DNA of 64,000 bases from positions 620,001-684,000 of the forward strand of contig NZ_OCNH01000001.1 of assembly GCF_900230225.1 (NCBI RefSeq), written 5' to 3'. Under the pieces are notes generated by a model. It was not told the origin of the DNA. It saw nothing but the letters and a program-made list of their open reading frames with translations, and ran no database searches. Below are positions 15,527 to 24,692 of this stretch, piece after piece. This DNA comes from Spirosoma fluviale. GTDB lineage: Bacteria; Bacteroidota; Bacteroidia; Cytophagales; Spirosomataceae. A program made the position numbers and the translations under genes. The first letter of the stretch is position 1, and the number at the start of each line of letters is the position of its first letter.

Positions 15527-18115
15527 TCATTCAGACCGTAAACTTTTTACCGGATTCATCAACGCGGCTTTGATACTTTGGAAGCTTACTGTTAGCAAGG
15601 TAACTAACAAGGCACCGGCACCAGATACGGCAAAGACCCACCACGAAATATCGGTGCGGTACGTATACTCCTGGAGCCAGTTGTGCAGGAAATACCAGGC
15701 AATAGGCGTTGCCATGCCGAAGCCAATCAGAGCTAAAAACACAAAGTCTTTAGAGAGCAATCCCCATAGATTCAGCACCGATGCGCCCAGCACTTTGCGG
15801 ACGCCAATTTCTCGGGTACGTTGCTCGGCCATAAACGAAGCCAGTCCAAAAATGCCAAGGCACGAAATGAAAATGGCCAGCGTGGCAAAAATGAAAGCCA
15901 ATGTGCCAATGCGCTCTTCGGTACGGAACTTCTGATCGTACTCGTCATCGACAAAGGTGTAGTTGAACGGGGCAGCGGGCAGATGCTCTTTCAATACGTC
16001 GCCAATTGTTGCCAGGGCGTCCTGCGGGCTTTGGGTTGGGTTGAGTCGCATGGTCAGGAACTGGCCGTGTTTCGGGCTGATGAAAAAGACCGACGGTTGG
16101 GCTGGCTCATAGGGCGAATCCATGACCATATCCCGTATTACACCGATAACGTGAAAGCTAACATTGAAACCATTGCCATTCCAGGAAATAGTTTTGCCAA
16201 GAACGTCTTTCATACCCATAAACGCTACGGCCGATTCGTTCAGGACGATTCCCAGCGAGTCAGAAGCCAGTTGTCTGGAGAAATCGCGTCCTTGTTTGAA
16301 CGTCCAGCCAACCGTTTTGCCAAACTCATGCGATATGCCAATTGTCCCGAAATTGATTTGCAACGTCGGGTCTTTACCCGCCCAGTCGAAGCCACCGTTG
16401 GTCGACTGAACTTCGGTTAGCGGACTGGCCGATTCGGCTACCTCGAGTACCGCTCCCGATCTGATCAACTCGTTCCGAACCGTTTCCCGGTGTTTTTCGT
16501 AGTGGGGCACATTCAGAACCATCGAAATCAGCCCGTTCCGGTTGTAGCCAATGGGGCGGTTCCTGGCAAACTGAATTTGCCGGTAAACGATCAGAGTACC
16601 GATAATGAGAGTAATTGAGACGGTAAATTGCAAAACGACCAGCAACCGTCGGGGTGTAGCAATGCTCTTGCTGGTTTGTATCGCACCTTTCAGGACTGCA
16701 ACGGGCCGAAATGATGACAGGTAAAGGGCGGGATAGCTACCAGCTATGAGTCCTGTCAGCAAAGCAAATCCGGCCCCCAACACCCAGAACAGGGGATTTG
16801 TAAAGGGAGTCACCATCTGTTTGTCGGCGATCTGATTGAAAAACGGCATTGATAGAAAAACCAGCCCGATAGCCACCCCAAACGCGAGCGTAACTACCAG
16901 TAGCGATTCACCAAAGAACTGAGCAACCAACTCCTGTCGCCGGGAGCCAATGGCTTTTCGAATACCCACTTCTTTGGCCCGATTAACCGAGCGGGCCGTA
17001 CTGAGGTTCATGAAGTTGATGCAGGCCAGTAGCAACACAAACAGGCCAATCAGACCAAATAACCAGACAAACTGAATTCGGCCACCTTCGTTGACGCCGT
17101 TTTTCCAGTCTGAATACAAATGCCAGCGCGACATAGGATACAGGAGTACTTCGGGCTTCCGGGCAACATCAGCACTGGTTTTGCCAACAAGCAGGTTCCT
17201 GATCGTTGCCGATACGTCGGCGAAACTGACCGAGGGAGCCAACTCAATAAAAACTTCAAACGAGGTATTCGTCCAGTCGTCTTTGGCTTCGTTTACCCAA
17301 TCAGTCGACGCGGCATATAGGTCCCAGGGAGCTATGAACTGTACATCGGCAAAGCTGCTCCCCGCTGGTAGATCGTCGTAGACACCCGTAACGTTGACCG
17401 TCATGGTATTGTCAATTGTCAGGGTCTTGTGCAACGGGTTTTCCTCGCCAAACAGGGTCTTCGCCAGCGATGCCGACAGCAGTATAGAGGCTGGTTCGGT
17501 AAGGCCCGCCCGACTGCCCCGGCGCATGGTTAGCGAAAGCATTTCGGGGGCTTCGGGCGTCATGAATTTGCCGCTCTTCGAAAACACCTGGTCCGATACG
17601 CTGATGGTGTGCAGGCTTGTCCACCATGACAGGACAACACGCTTAAACGGCCCACCGTTGCGGCTATCGCCGTAGCTAGTTTTCAGACTTTGAGCCAACG
17701 GTATTGGCAGACCCATTCTGGTGTCTGTTTCGCCATTTACCGTTCGGTTGCGCATGACCTGCGCAATGCGGTCGTAATGCTGGAAGGACTTGTTGAACGA
17801 TAACTCGTCATAGATCCATAAACCAATCAGGATCGCTATGGTCATACCGACTGCTAATCCACCAATATTGATAAACGAATAGCCTTTGTTGCGAATCAGA
17901 TTCCGCCAGGCTATTTTGATATAATTGGAAAGCATATCCGTGCTGAATAAGGATAGTCGAGGGTTATCTCTGGGTTGTCGTTTGATCAGCGAAGGCCGCA
18001 TTAGACTTAACACGTCTTTTGTATACCGCCATCGAGCCTGGCGCAGACCCACCGACTTAAGTCGTTCGGAGAACAGTTCGTTTAAATCATCTTCCCGCCA
18101 CTTCTTCAAACTCAC
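15527..18115 (-). CDS. ABC-type permease with truncated prefix domain (FtsX/MacB-like), unit 2 first gene
   Basis: The frame opens at a GTG at 18115 and gives 862 residues. The first ten residues come from padR DNA read in another frame. Then the second half of the prefix domain follows (DDLNELFSERLKSVG, QARWRYTKDVL, aligning with GDLHEEF and RARWRYWWDVL of the neighbours). The helical PPRWADQLL part is missing. The core starts at about Met 61 (MLSNYIKIAWRNLIRNKGYSFINIGG), which at 17935 is the alternative start. Both coupling motifs (RAKEVGIRKAIGSRRQ and QRTREIGVRKVLGAS) and the NPVKSLRSE tail are intact, so the transporter core is not obviously broken. See the padR remnant at 18087-18134. 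Confidence 0.83.
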   Translation of the reverse strand: MSLKKWREDDLNELFSERLKSVGLRQARWRYTKDVLSLMRPSLIKRQPRDNPRLSLFSTDMLSNYIKIAWRNLIRNKGYSFINIGGLAVGMTIAILIGLWIYDELSFNKSFQHYDRIAQVMRNRTVNGETDTRMGLPIPLAQSLKTSYGDSRNGGPFKRVVLSWWTSLHTISVSDQVFSKSGKFMTPEAPEMLSLTMRRGSRAGLTEPASILLSASLAKTLFGEENPLHKTLTIDNTMTVNVTGVYDDLPAGSSFADVQFIAPWDLYAASTDWVNEAKDDWTNTSFEVFIELAPSVSFADVSATIRNLLVGKTSADVARKPEVLLYPMSRWHLYSDWKNGVNEGGRIQFVWLFGLIGLFVLLLACINFMNLSTARSVNRAKEVGIRKAIGSRRQELVAQFFGESLLVVTLAFGVAIGLVFLSMPFFNQIADKQMVTPFTNPLFWVLGAGFALLTGLIAGSYPALYLSSFRPVAVLKGAIQTSKSIATPRRLLVVLQFTVSITLIIGTLIVYRQIQFARNRPIGYNRNGLISMVLNVPHYEKHRETVRNELIRSGAVLEVAESASPLTEVQSTNGGFDWAGKDPTLQINFGTIGISHEFGKTVGWTFKQGRDFSRQLASDSLGIVLNESAVAFMGMKDVLGKTISWNGNGFNVSFHVIGVIRDMVMDSPYEPAQPSVFFISPKHGQFLTMRLNPTQSPQDALATIGDVLKEHLPAAPFNYTFVDDEYDQKFRTEERIGTLAFIFATLAIFISCLGIFGLASFMAEQRTREIGVRKVLGASVLNLWGLLSKDFVFLALIGFGMATPIAWYFLHNWLQEYTYRTDISWWVFAVSGAGALLVTLLTVSFQSIKAALMNPVKSLRSE

Positions 18116-18134
18116 CTAAGTAGGTTCCCTTCAT
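18087..18134 (-). pseudogene. Remnant of padR fused to the permease gene by deletion
   Basis: From the ATG at 18134 the frame reads MKGTYLGEFEEVAGR and stops at 18087. The first 12 codons match the start of the three intact PadR proteins (MKRTYLGEFEE). The match ends at GAAGAAGTGG and continues straight into DNA for the permease prefix. The rest of padR (about 100 codons) and the first 30 or so codons of the permease are gone. The 15-codon remnant overlaps the GTG start of the permease. Confidence 0.8.
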
Positions 18135-18161
18135 GGCCGTTCATTAGTTATGTATATGTAT

Positions 18162-18177
18162 AACAAATGCCCGACCA
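18162..18177 (-). promoter_or_regulatory. Sigma-54-like -24/-12 promoter, unit 2
   Basis: On the minus strand it reads TGGTCGGGCATTTGTT, keeping the -24 GG and the GCATTTGTT block of the other units. It lies 27 bp upstream of the padR remnant start, the same place as in intact units, so the promoter outlived the padR deletion. Confidence 0.55.
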
Positions 18178-18184
18178 AACTAAA

Positions 18185-18217
18185 AAAAGTGCCATCCCGG
18201 TTAGGAATGGCACTTTT
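18185..18217 (-). terminator. Intrinsic terminator of hxlR
   Basis: Perfect 11-bp stem AAAAGTGCCAT (18185-18195) with its complement (18207-18217). On the minus strand it is followed by a run of seven T, so it should end transcription of the upstream hxlR gene before the unit 2 promoter. Confidence 0.8.
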
Positions 18218-18240
18218 AATGATTTAAGTCACGAGGATAA

Positions 18241-18277
18241 TGTCCAGAAACGGACAAATTCTGTACGCATCTGGACA
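18241..18277. promoter_or_regulatory. Tandem TGTCC-N6-GGACA operator pair, unit 2
   Basis: Site 1 at 18241-18256 is TGTCCAGAAACGGACA. Site 2 at 18262-18277 is TGTACGCATCTGGACA. A 5-bp gap separates them, so centres are 21 bp apart, two helical turns. Site 1 begins 64 bp from the outer edge of the sigma-54-like element. The pair lies in the 3' untranslated region of hxlR. Confidence 0.65.
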
Positions 18278-18285
18278 GATAAGTC

Positions 18286-18687
18286 TTAGGTAACTACCTT
18301 GTCTTTTCCGAGGATTCGGGCGCGGTGCTGGATGCCCCAGGTTCGTAATGCTTCGATGATGCTGTTCAGCGACTGGCTGTATTCCGTTAGTTCATATTCG
18401 ACGGTAACGGGCATGGTCGCGTAGACATGCCGCACAGCAAACTCGTTCATCTCCAGTTCCTTTAGCTCTTTGCTGAGAACTTTAGCCGTAATACCCGAAA
18501 CCAGACGCTGCAATTCGCCAAAGCGCTTGGGGCCACCGCTCATGGCAATGATGATCGGTAATTTCCATTTACCACTTAAAACATAGAGCGCATCCTGAAC
18601 GGCCTGTAAGCTTTGGGTGCATTCGGCCCCAGAATGGATTTTTCCGGTACCAAGTCTGGGAGGAGCGGCCTCAACGATTGTGTTCAT
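18286..18687 (-). CDS. HxlR-family transcriptional regulator
   Basis: The 133-residue protein has the HxlR/MarR-like winged helix: CTQSLQAVQDALYVLSGKWKLPIIIAM, GGPKRFGELQRLVSGITAKVLSKELKELEMNEFAVRHVY (recognition helix), VTVEYELTEYSQSLNSIIEALRTWG (wing and dimer helix). The first Cys, at about residue 23, lies in the position used for redox or electrophile sensing in some HxlR proteins (known for the family, not shown here). It is divergent from the doxX-like gene with a 153-bp shared promoter region and most probably controls it. Confidence 0.92.
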   Translation of the reverse strand: MNTIVEAAPPRLGTGKIHSGAECTQSLQAVQDALYVLSGKWKLPIIIAMSGGPKRFGELQRLVSGITAKVLSKELKELEMNEFAVRHVYATMPVTVEYELTEYSQSLNSIIEALRTWGIQHRARILGKDKVVT

Positions 18688-18840
18688 AGATTAAAGATAG
18701 TGAGCTATATCGAGTCGGCCAGCTGGTATCCTGGAGGAAACTGGTATCCTTTAGTATAGTACTTACAAATTGATAGCTGGTTTAACTACGTTTGCTGTTA
18801 CCAAACAAAGGCCGGAATGGCTGTTTAAATTGTACTAATC

Positions 18841-19200
18841 ATGAATCCAAAAGTAATGCGAATTGTAACCATCATTTTCACCGTTCTGGCCGCTGGAATG
18901 CCGATTCTCAGTGGTGTTATGAAATTGACTCAATCGAAAGAAGTCATCGATACGCTCACGAAAGCAGGGGTGGGGGATAAAGCTATTGTCCTTGGTTTAA
19001 TGGAAATCGGCTTTGCGACCCTGTTCATCTATCCCAAAACAATGAAGCTGGGCTTCATTTTATTGTCTTGCTATTTTGCCGGAGCACTCGCTACCGAGAT
19101 CTCGCATGGGGCTCCGTTAAACGCGTTTCTGCCACTTGTACTGATCTGGATTGGCGCTTTCCTGCGGGATAAAACGATCTTTTTGCCAGTGGTATCGTAG
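18841..19200 (+). CDS. DoxX-family membrane protein
   Basis: The 119-residue protein has four predicted membrane helices and the DoxX pattern: helix 1 with PILSGVMKLTQSKEVIDTL, then LGLMEIGFATLFIYPKTMKLGFILLSCYFAGALATEISHG and PLVLIWIGAFLRD. DoxX-like proteins of this size are common partners of HxlR regulators and are linked to thiol or quinone redox stress, although the reaction of the small members is not established. The gene is transcribed away from hxlR. Its stop codon touches the palindromic repeat at 19199. Confidence 0.85.
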   Translation: MNPKVMRIVTIIFTVLAAGMPILSGVMKLTQSKEVIDTLTKAGVGDKAIVLGLMEIGFATLFIYPKTMKLGFILLSCYFAGALATEISHGAPLNAFLPLVLIWIGAFLRDKTIFLPVVS

Positions 19201-19288
19201 AGACCGCACCGGCGGACCGGCAATACCTTGCGTCTCCCTGACCGGATGGTTTTGGCTGACGCATAGGAGACGCAACGTATTGCGTCTC
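19199..19288. repeat. GAGACGCAA palindromic repeat, copy between doxX and a permease
   Basis: Contains CAATACCTTGCGTCTC, the linker CTGACCGGATGGTTTTGGCT, and GAGACGCAACGTATTGCGTCTC. The left arm is degraded. From the linker onward it is identical to the copy at 26087-26168, and identity runs on into the first codons, from the 3' end, of the two flanking permease genes. Confidence 0.8.
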
Positions 19289-19292
19289 TACA

Positions 19293-21950
19293 TTATTCGG
19301 ACCGCAACGATTTCACTGGGTTAATCAAAGCGGCTTTGATGCTTTGAAAACTAACTGTTAGCAGAGCAATCGTAGTGGTCAGGCCACCTGCCAGCGCAAA
19401 CACCCACCAGGCAATGTCAATCTTGTAAGCGAAATCCTGGAGCCATTTGTTCATCGCCCACCAGGCTATGGGCGAGGCAATCAGGATAGAAACCAGTACC
19501 AGTTTTAGAAAATCTTTTGAGAGTAAAGTAATGATGCTGGTTACCGATGCACCGAGCACTTTTCGAACGCCAATTTCTTTAGTTCGCTGTTCAGCCGTGA
19601 AGGCGGCCAAGCCGAATAGGCCCAGGCAGGCAATGAATAAGGCAAATCCCGTGAAAGCACTAAACAGGTTGGCTAGCCGGGCTTCAGATTTGTAAATGTT
19701 ATTGAAGGTCTCGTCCAGAAAATAATATTCAAACGGTTTCTCAACCTGTAACTGTCGATACGTTGTCTCGATGCGCCCGACCGTTTGTTGCAGGTCAGCA
19801 CCGGGTTGAATACGGACGTATAAACTACCGCCATATTGGGCCATTGCGCTGGCCGTGTCTTTGGCAACGAAGAGAGCCAGGGGTTCGTTGGAGTCGTTGA
19901 TGTCCGTAAAGTAAAAATTACGCATCACACCCACGACTTCGCTCTTTTCTGAACCCAAGGATAGGCGCTGGCCCAACGGTTGATTGCCAAACCCCATTTT
20001 TCGTACCGCTATTTCGTTGAGTACAACGGTGTTGGGTGCAGCCAACTGTGTTGAGTCGGGTTTGCTTTTCCAGGGAATCTGGAGTGTTTCGGCGAATTGA
20101 TCGTCTACGGACAACACATGGATGCTGATATCTTTTTTGGTTACCGGCGATTGCGTAAAATAAATACTTCCCCCTTCCTTGTAGAGTACCGACGATGCAG
20201 CAGATACCCGTTCGACACCGGGTATCTGCCGCAGGTCATGTTTGAATCTACCGTATTGATTGGTGAGCGAAGCATCGACCGGCACAACCAGAACCCGGTT
20301 TTTGTACAAGCCTAGTTTTCGGTTTTGCAAGTGCTGCACTTGCTGGTAGATAAGAATACTGCACCCAATCAGACCAATCGACACCGTAAGTTGAACAACC
20401 GTGAAAATCCGTCGAACGGTAGGGCCACCCTGTCCGGTTGTTAGCTGCCCTTTCAATACCTTGACCGGATTAAACGACGATAGAAGGAGGGCGGGATAGC
20501 TGCCTGAAAGCAGTACACAGGTTATCAGTAAGAGAAGTGCGGCCAGTCCAAATGTGGGGCTGTATATAAACGACGGATCAATATCAAGTTTCAGGAGCTG
20601 GTAGAATGGTGGCCGAAGCGCCTTTACCAGCACCAGCGCCAACAGGAAAGCGAGCAGCGTAATGAATATGGATTCACCATAAAATTGCCCGGCCAGTTCG
20701 CTGCGGGCGGCTCCCATTACTTTTCTGACGCCCACTTCCCGAGCCCGTTGGGTAGCCCGTGCCGTGGTCAGACTCATGTAGTTGATTAACGCCAGCAACA
20801 ACGTCAGGGCGGCAATACCCAGGAAAATGGTCAGGTAGCGAGAATTAGCTGTATCGCCGAAATTCATTCCTAAATGAACACTTGTCAGTGGATCAATAAT
20901 ATACCGGCACCCTTTCGGGTTGGCTCCGGACGCTTTTATGATTGAAGGCAGATTGCGAAGGATCGTCGCCGTATCGGCTGCAGACCGTAGCAGGAAGAAT
21001 GTTTGAAAATGGCCTCCCTGTACGTACTGACTGTTCAACGCTACCTCGTCGTCCTTAAGGAACCCATTCTGGATACGTTCAATGGCCGGATGACTGTTCA
21101 GCGAAGCGACAAAGTCGAATTGGACGGTTGAGTTGGATGGCGGATTTTTCAGCACGCCCGTTACTTCAAACCGGAGTTTATTATTGTACGTAATCGTTTT
21201 TCCGATTGGGTCTTCGCGACCAAAATAGCGTTCGGCGGTGCGTTCGGTCAAGAGAACGGTCATGGGCCGAACGAGAGCCGTTTGGGCTGACCCTTCGCTA
21301 AAGGGAAAGGAGAAAACGCTCAGAAATGACGGATCGGCCAGAATGAATTTACCTTCAAAGAACTTACGTTCCGGGCTGGTTTTAATCACCACGCGCCCCG
21401 GTGTCGTTGCGATACGGACAAACCCCAGCACACCGGCATTCGCTTCCTGAACAGCCGGGCCAAATCGTGCAGACATCCGGTCGGACTGGATTTCCTGCTC
21501 CCCAAACTTCATTCGGGTATAAACCCGGAAAATCCGGTCGGCGTTGGTATGGAACTGATCGTAGGTTCGTTCGTGAATCACAAACAGCAGGATAAGCAGA
21601 CTTACGGCAATGCCCAGTGCCAGACCGATGATGTTGATGAACGAGTACGTCTTATGCTTGACGAGGTTTCTAAAGGCGATGGTGAAATAGTTGCGGAACA
21701 TAGCTGCGTTTAGAAAAGGGGTTGACGAATAATCGGAAGGTTTGCGATTTCGGTTAAATAACCAGTCGGCAAGCGAGAGTTTAACGAATCCCAGTACATC
21801 CCACCAATAGCGCCATTGCGCCCGCCGTTCGCCAATGCGTCTGACTTGATAGTCAAATTCTTCGTGCAGGTCGCCCTGAACCTCTTCCAGTCGGTGAGGA
21901 GAGCAGAAGAAGCGGAGTAGGCGGTTGGCTAAAGGGGGTGGCGTTTTCAT
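19293..21950 (-). CDS. ABC-type permease with prefix domain (FtsX/MacB-like), unit 3 second gene
   Basis: With start at 21950 the protein has 885 residues. Prefix domain at about 5-65 (PPLANRLLRFFCSPHRLEEVQGDLHEEFDYQVRRIGERRAQWRY-type sequence). Core from MFRNYFTIAFRNLVKHKTYSFINI. Coupling motifs RAREVGVRKVMGAARSELAGQF and QRTKEIGVRKVLGAS; tail NPVKSLRSE. No padR precedes it; only a palindrome-filled gap of 87 bp separates it from the next permease upstream, so it is probably the last gene of the unit 3 operon. Its prefix is nearly the same as that of its operon partner (HRLEE, GDLHEEF, QVRR, GERRA), which suggests tandem duplication. Confidence 0.87.
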   Translation of the reverse strand: MKTPPPLANRLLRFFCSPHRLEEVQGDLHEEFDYQVRRIGERRAQWRYWWDVLGFVKLSLADWLFNRNRKPSDYSSTPFLNAAMFRNYFTIAFRNLVKHKTYSFINIIGLALGIAVSLLILLFVIHERTYDQFHTNADRIFRVYTRMKFGEQEIQSDRMSARFGPAVQEANAGVLGFVRIATTPGRVVIKTSPERKFFEGKFILADPSFLSVFSFPFSEGSAQTALVRPMTVLLTERTAERYFGREDPIGKTITYNNKLRFEVTGVLKNPPSNSTVQFDFVASLNSHPAIERIQNGFLKDDEVALNSQYVQGGHFQTFFLLRSAADTATILRNLPSIIKASGANPKGCRYIIDPLTSVHLGMNFGDTANSRYLTIFLGIAALTLLLALINYMSLTTARATQRAREVGVRKVMGAARSELAGQFYGESIFITLLAFLLALVLVKALRPPFYQLLKLDIDPSFIYSPTFGLAALLLLITCVLLSGSYPALLLSSFNPVKVLKGQLTTGQGGPTVRRIFTVVQLTVSIGLIGCSILIYQQVQHLQNRKLGLYKNRVLVVPVDASLTNQYGRFKHDLRQIPGVERVSAASSVLYKEGGSIYFTQSPVTKKDISIHVLSVDDQFAETLQIPWKSKPDSTQLAAPNTVVLNEIAVRKMGFGNQPLGQRLSLGSEKSEVVGVMRNFYFTDINDSNEPLALFVAKDTASAMAQYGGSLYVRIQPGADLQQTVGRIETTYRQLQVEKPFEYYFLDETFNNIYKSEARLANLFSAFTGFALFIACLGLFGLAAFTAEQRTKEIGVRKVLGASVTSIITLLSKDFLKLVLVSILIASPIAWWAMNKWLQDFAYKIDIAWWVFALAGGLTTTIALLTVSFQSIKAALINPVKSLRSE

Positions 21951-21957
21951 GGCGTTG

Positions 21958-22035
21958 GGCAAAGGGGTAAGGGCACAGGGAAGGGTGATGACTACGAACA
22001 GTTTACTCGTTGCCCCATGCCCTTACCCTTTTGCC
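21958..22035. repeat. Inverted repeat between two permease genes
   Basis: Arms 21958-21975 and 22018-22035 (GGCAAAGGGGTAAGGGCA type) pair with one mismatch around a 42-nt loop. The element fills the gap between the permease stop at 22038 and the start at 21950. Confidence 0.7.
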
Positions 22036-22037
22036 AT

Positions 22038-24692
22038 TTATTCGCTCCGTAGGCTTTTCACCGGATTCATCAGGGCCGCTTTGATACTTTGGAAGATGAC
22101 CGTCAGCAGGGCAATGGCCAGTGCCAGGAAACCGGCCAGGGCAAACATCCACCATTCAATGTCGATTCGGTACGCAAAGTCATGAAGCCATTGATTCATG
22201 GCCCACCAGGCGATGGGTACGGCAATGGCAATGGCTATAATAACCAGTTGAATAAAGTCTTTCGCCAGAAGTTGAATGACGCTGGCAACACTAGCCCCCA
22301 ACACTTTACGAACGCCAATTTCGCGGGTGCGAACCTGTGCCGTATATGCCGCCAGGCCGAACAAACCAAGGCACGAAATCAGGATGGCAATTGACGAGAA
22401 TATTGTGAATAGAAGCCCGGTTTGCTGTTCGGATTTGTAGAGATTATTGAATACGTCGTCCAGGAAAGAATAGGCAAATGGAAAATCAGCATTGTATTGC
22501 TTCCAGGACTGCTGAGCCGAAGCTATGGCATGTTCAGCATCCTTGCCGGTTGTTTTGATATAAATAGCGCCCATGTCCTGGGGTTCGTAGTAAAAAATAG
22601 AGGGCTCAATCGTCTGCTTCATCGACGCAAAATGGAAGTCCTTCACAACGCCGATAATGGTGCCATTGTGTTTCCAGAGTCTAAACCGCTTCCCGATGGG
22701 ATCTTTAAGGCGAGCGGCTTTAACTGCCGTTTCGTTCAGGATAAAATGCAGCGAATCGGCTACGGCCCCCGTAAAATTAGCCCCCTGTTGCAGCTTCATG
22801 TTGAAGAAGGGAATGAAATCCTTATCGATGGCGACAGGGTGCATCATCATGGTTTCGCCCTGTTCTTTTCCATCCCATTCATTATCGCCGGTCTGCCCGC
22901 CCAGCACAATAATATTGGCGTTGGCGCGGGTAACGGCCGCTACACCAGGCTGGTTCAGCAAGTCGGCTTTCACCGCGTCGTAGTGTTTGCGCATATCCCG
23001 CATAAAGAAAGCGAACACATGCGTTTTGTCGTAACCCAACTCCTTCGAGCGGATGTATTGCAGTTGATTATTGATGATAAACGTACCGGCAATCAGGATA
23101 ACCGAAACGGAAAACTGGATGACGACCAGTAACTTGCGAAAGGAGGCTTCACTCAAACGGGCCGATACTTTCCCCTTCAGCGCTTTGAGCGGCTCAAACG
23201 AGGATAGCAACACGGCCGGGTAGATACTCGATGCAACCAGCGTACCGGCAATGGTTAGCCCGATAATCTGCCAAATATGGTAATCGCTGAAATTAAGCAC
23301 GAGTTCTTTGCCCGATAGTTCATTATAAAAGGGAAGTAAGCCAAATAGCAGACCAAGAGCCAGCGCGGCTGCCAGCGAAAAAAGCAGTGTAGTTTCGACC
23401 AGAAACTGCATGAACAATTGACTCCGGGCGGCCCCCACAATTTTCCGCATGCTCACTTCTTTAGAGCGCAGCAGCGAGCGGGCCGTAGAGAGGTTCACGT
23501 AGTTGATACAGGCAATCGCTAAGATCAGCAGGGCAATAATGGAAAACATCCTGACGGTTTCTATACCCCCCTCGGTGCCGTCGGCTTTGTACAGGTGCAT
23601 ACTGGGAAGCGGTTGCAACAGGTAGGTAAGGTCGGTATCATTGGGTTTATTGCGCAGGTGAATAGTTCGTAGTTTAGTCGCCAGGCTGGCAACCGATGTG
23701 TTTGGCTGGAGCAACAAATAGGTATTGTACTGAAACTGCGAGAAATCATTGTCCATGTTTTTCCCCTCTTTGTTTCCTTCGTAGATATTCTTGAAGAACA
23801 GGGAGATTGGCAGAAACATATCGCCCTTGATCGACGAGTTTTTTGGGAAGTCCCGGATAATGCCACTGACCGTAAACGCGGTATTATCAGTAGCTGCCAG
23901 TACTTTGCCAATGGGATTTTCATTGCCGAAATACCGTTTGGCGGTCGTCTCGGTAAGGACGACCGAGTTGTTATCCGGAAAGGGTTTGGCCGGATTGCCC
24001 TGGATCAGGTTAAAGTCAAATACCGAAAACAGGCTTGGGTCGGTAAAGAAAGTCTTCTGCTCGTTAATGGTTTTATCCTTATACCTGAACAGGGTGTAGG
24101 CGTAATTCTCCGTTAGCCGAACGGCATCTTTTACCTCGGGTGTTTCTCGTTTGGCGAAGCCAGCGATGGGCGCTACGGTAGTTGTCCAGATTTGCCGACT
24201 ACTGCCGGTACCCGCCCAGTTTTCGAGTCGATAAATAGAGGACGATTGGGTATGGAACCGGTCGAAACTTAACTCATCCTGCACCCACAACAAGATCAAA
24301 ATGCCAACGGCCAGACCGACGGTTAGTCCCGAAATGTTGATGAAGGAGTAAAACTTGTTCTTAACCAGATTGCGCCAGGCGGTTCTGAAATAGTTGCGGA
24401 TCATAGCAGGGTTGAGGAAAGAAATGGTCTGGTGATTTGGTGAATAGTGATTGCGCTTAGCAGGATGAACCGGGTAAGCTGCGGGTCTTCGTTTAATGGC
24501 AAATGGTTTAACAAATCCCAGTACATCCCACCAATAGCGCCATCGCGCCCGCCGTTCGCCAACGCGTCTGACCTGATAGGTAAACTCCTCGTGCAGGTCG
24601 CCCAGGGTTTCTTCCAGCCGGTGGGGCGCACAGAAGAACGTTAGAAGTTGGTCGGCCCAACGGGGTGGCTTCGGACTTGCGGGCGTTTTCAT
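22038..24692 (-). CDS. ABC-type permease with prefix domain (FtsX/MacB-like), unit 3 first gene
   Basis: The 884-residue protein starts with the full prefix domain (PPRWADQLLTFFCAPHRLEE, GDLHEEFTYQVRRVGERRARWRY), followed by a basic linker and the core from MIRNYFRTAWRNLVKNKFYSFINISG. The first coupling motif reads RSKEVSMRKIVGAARSQ, slightly diverged, and the second VRTREIGVRKVLGAS. Tail NPVKSLRSE. Its ATG overlaps the padR stop by four bases (ATGA), so the two are translationally coupled. As for all permeases here, no ATP-binding subunit lies in the window; the ATPase must be supplied in trans if the protein works as an ABC exporter. Confidence 0.88.
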   Translation of the reverse strand: MKTPASPKPPRWADQLLTFFCAPHRLEETLGDLHEEFTYQVRRVGERRARWRYWWDVLGFVKPFAIKRRPAAYPVHPAKRNHYSPNHQTISFLNPAMIRNYFRTAWRNLVKNKFYSFINISGLTVGLAVGILILLWVQDELSFDRFHTQSSSIYRLENWAGTGSSRQIWTTTVAPIAGFAKRETPEVKDAVRLTENYAYTLFRYKDKTINEQKTFFTDPSLFSVFDFNLIQGNPAKPFPDNNSVVLTETTAKRYFGNENPIGKVLAATDNTAFTVSGIIRDFPKNSSIKGDMFLPISLFFKNIYEGNKEGKNMDNDFSQFQYNTYLLLQPNTSVASLATKLRTIHLRNKPNDTDLTYLLQPLPSMHLYKADGTEGGIETVRMFSIIALLILAIACINYVNLSTARSLLRSKEVSMRKIVGAARSQLFMQFLVETTLLFSLAAALALGLLFGLLPFYNELSGKELVLNFSDYHIWQIIGLTIAGTLVASSIYPAVLLSSFEPLKALKGKVSARLSEASFRKLLVVIQFSVSVILIAGTFIINNQLQYIRSKELGYDKTHVFAFFMRDMRKHYDAVKADLLNQPGVAAVTRANANIIVLGGQTGDNEWDGKEQGETMMMHPVAIDKDFIPFFNMKLQQGANFTGAVADSLHFILNETAVKAARLKDPIGKRFRLWKHNGTIIGVVKDFHFASMKQTIEPSIFYYEPQDMGAIYIKTTGKDAEHAIASAQQSWKQYNADFPFAYSFLDDVFNNLYKSEQQTGLLFTIFSSIAILISCLGLFGLAAYTAQVRTREIGVRKVLGASVASVIQLLAKDFIQLVIIAIAIAVPIAWWAMNQWLHDFAYRIDIEWWMFALAGFLALAIALLTVIFQSIKAALMNPVKSLRSE

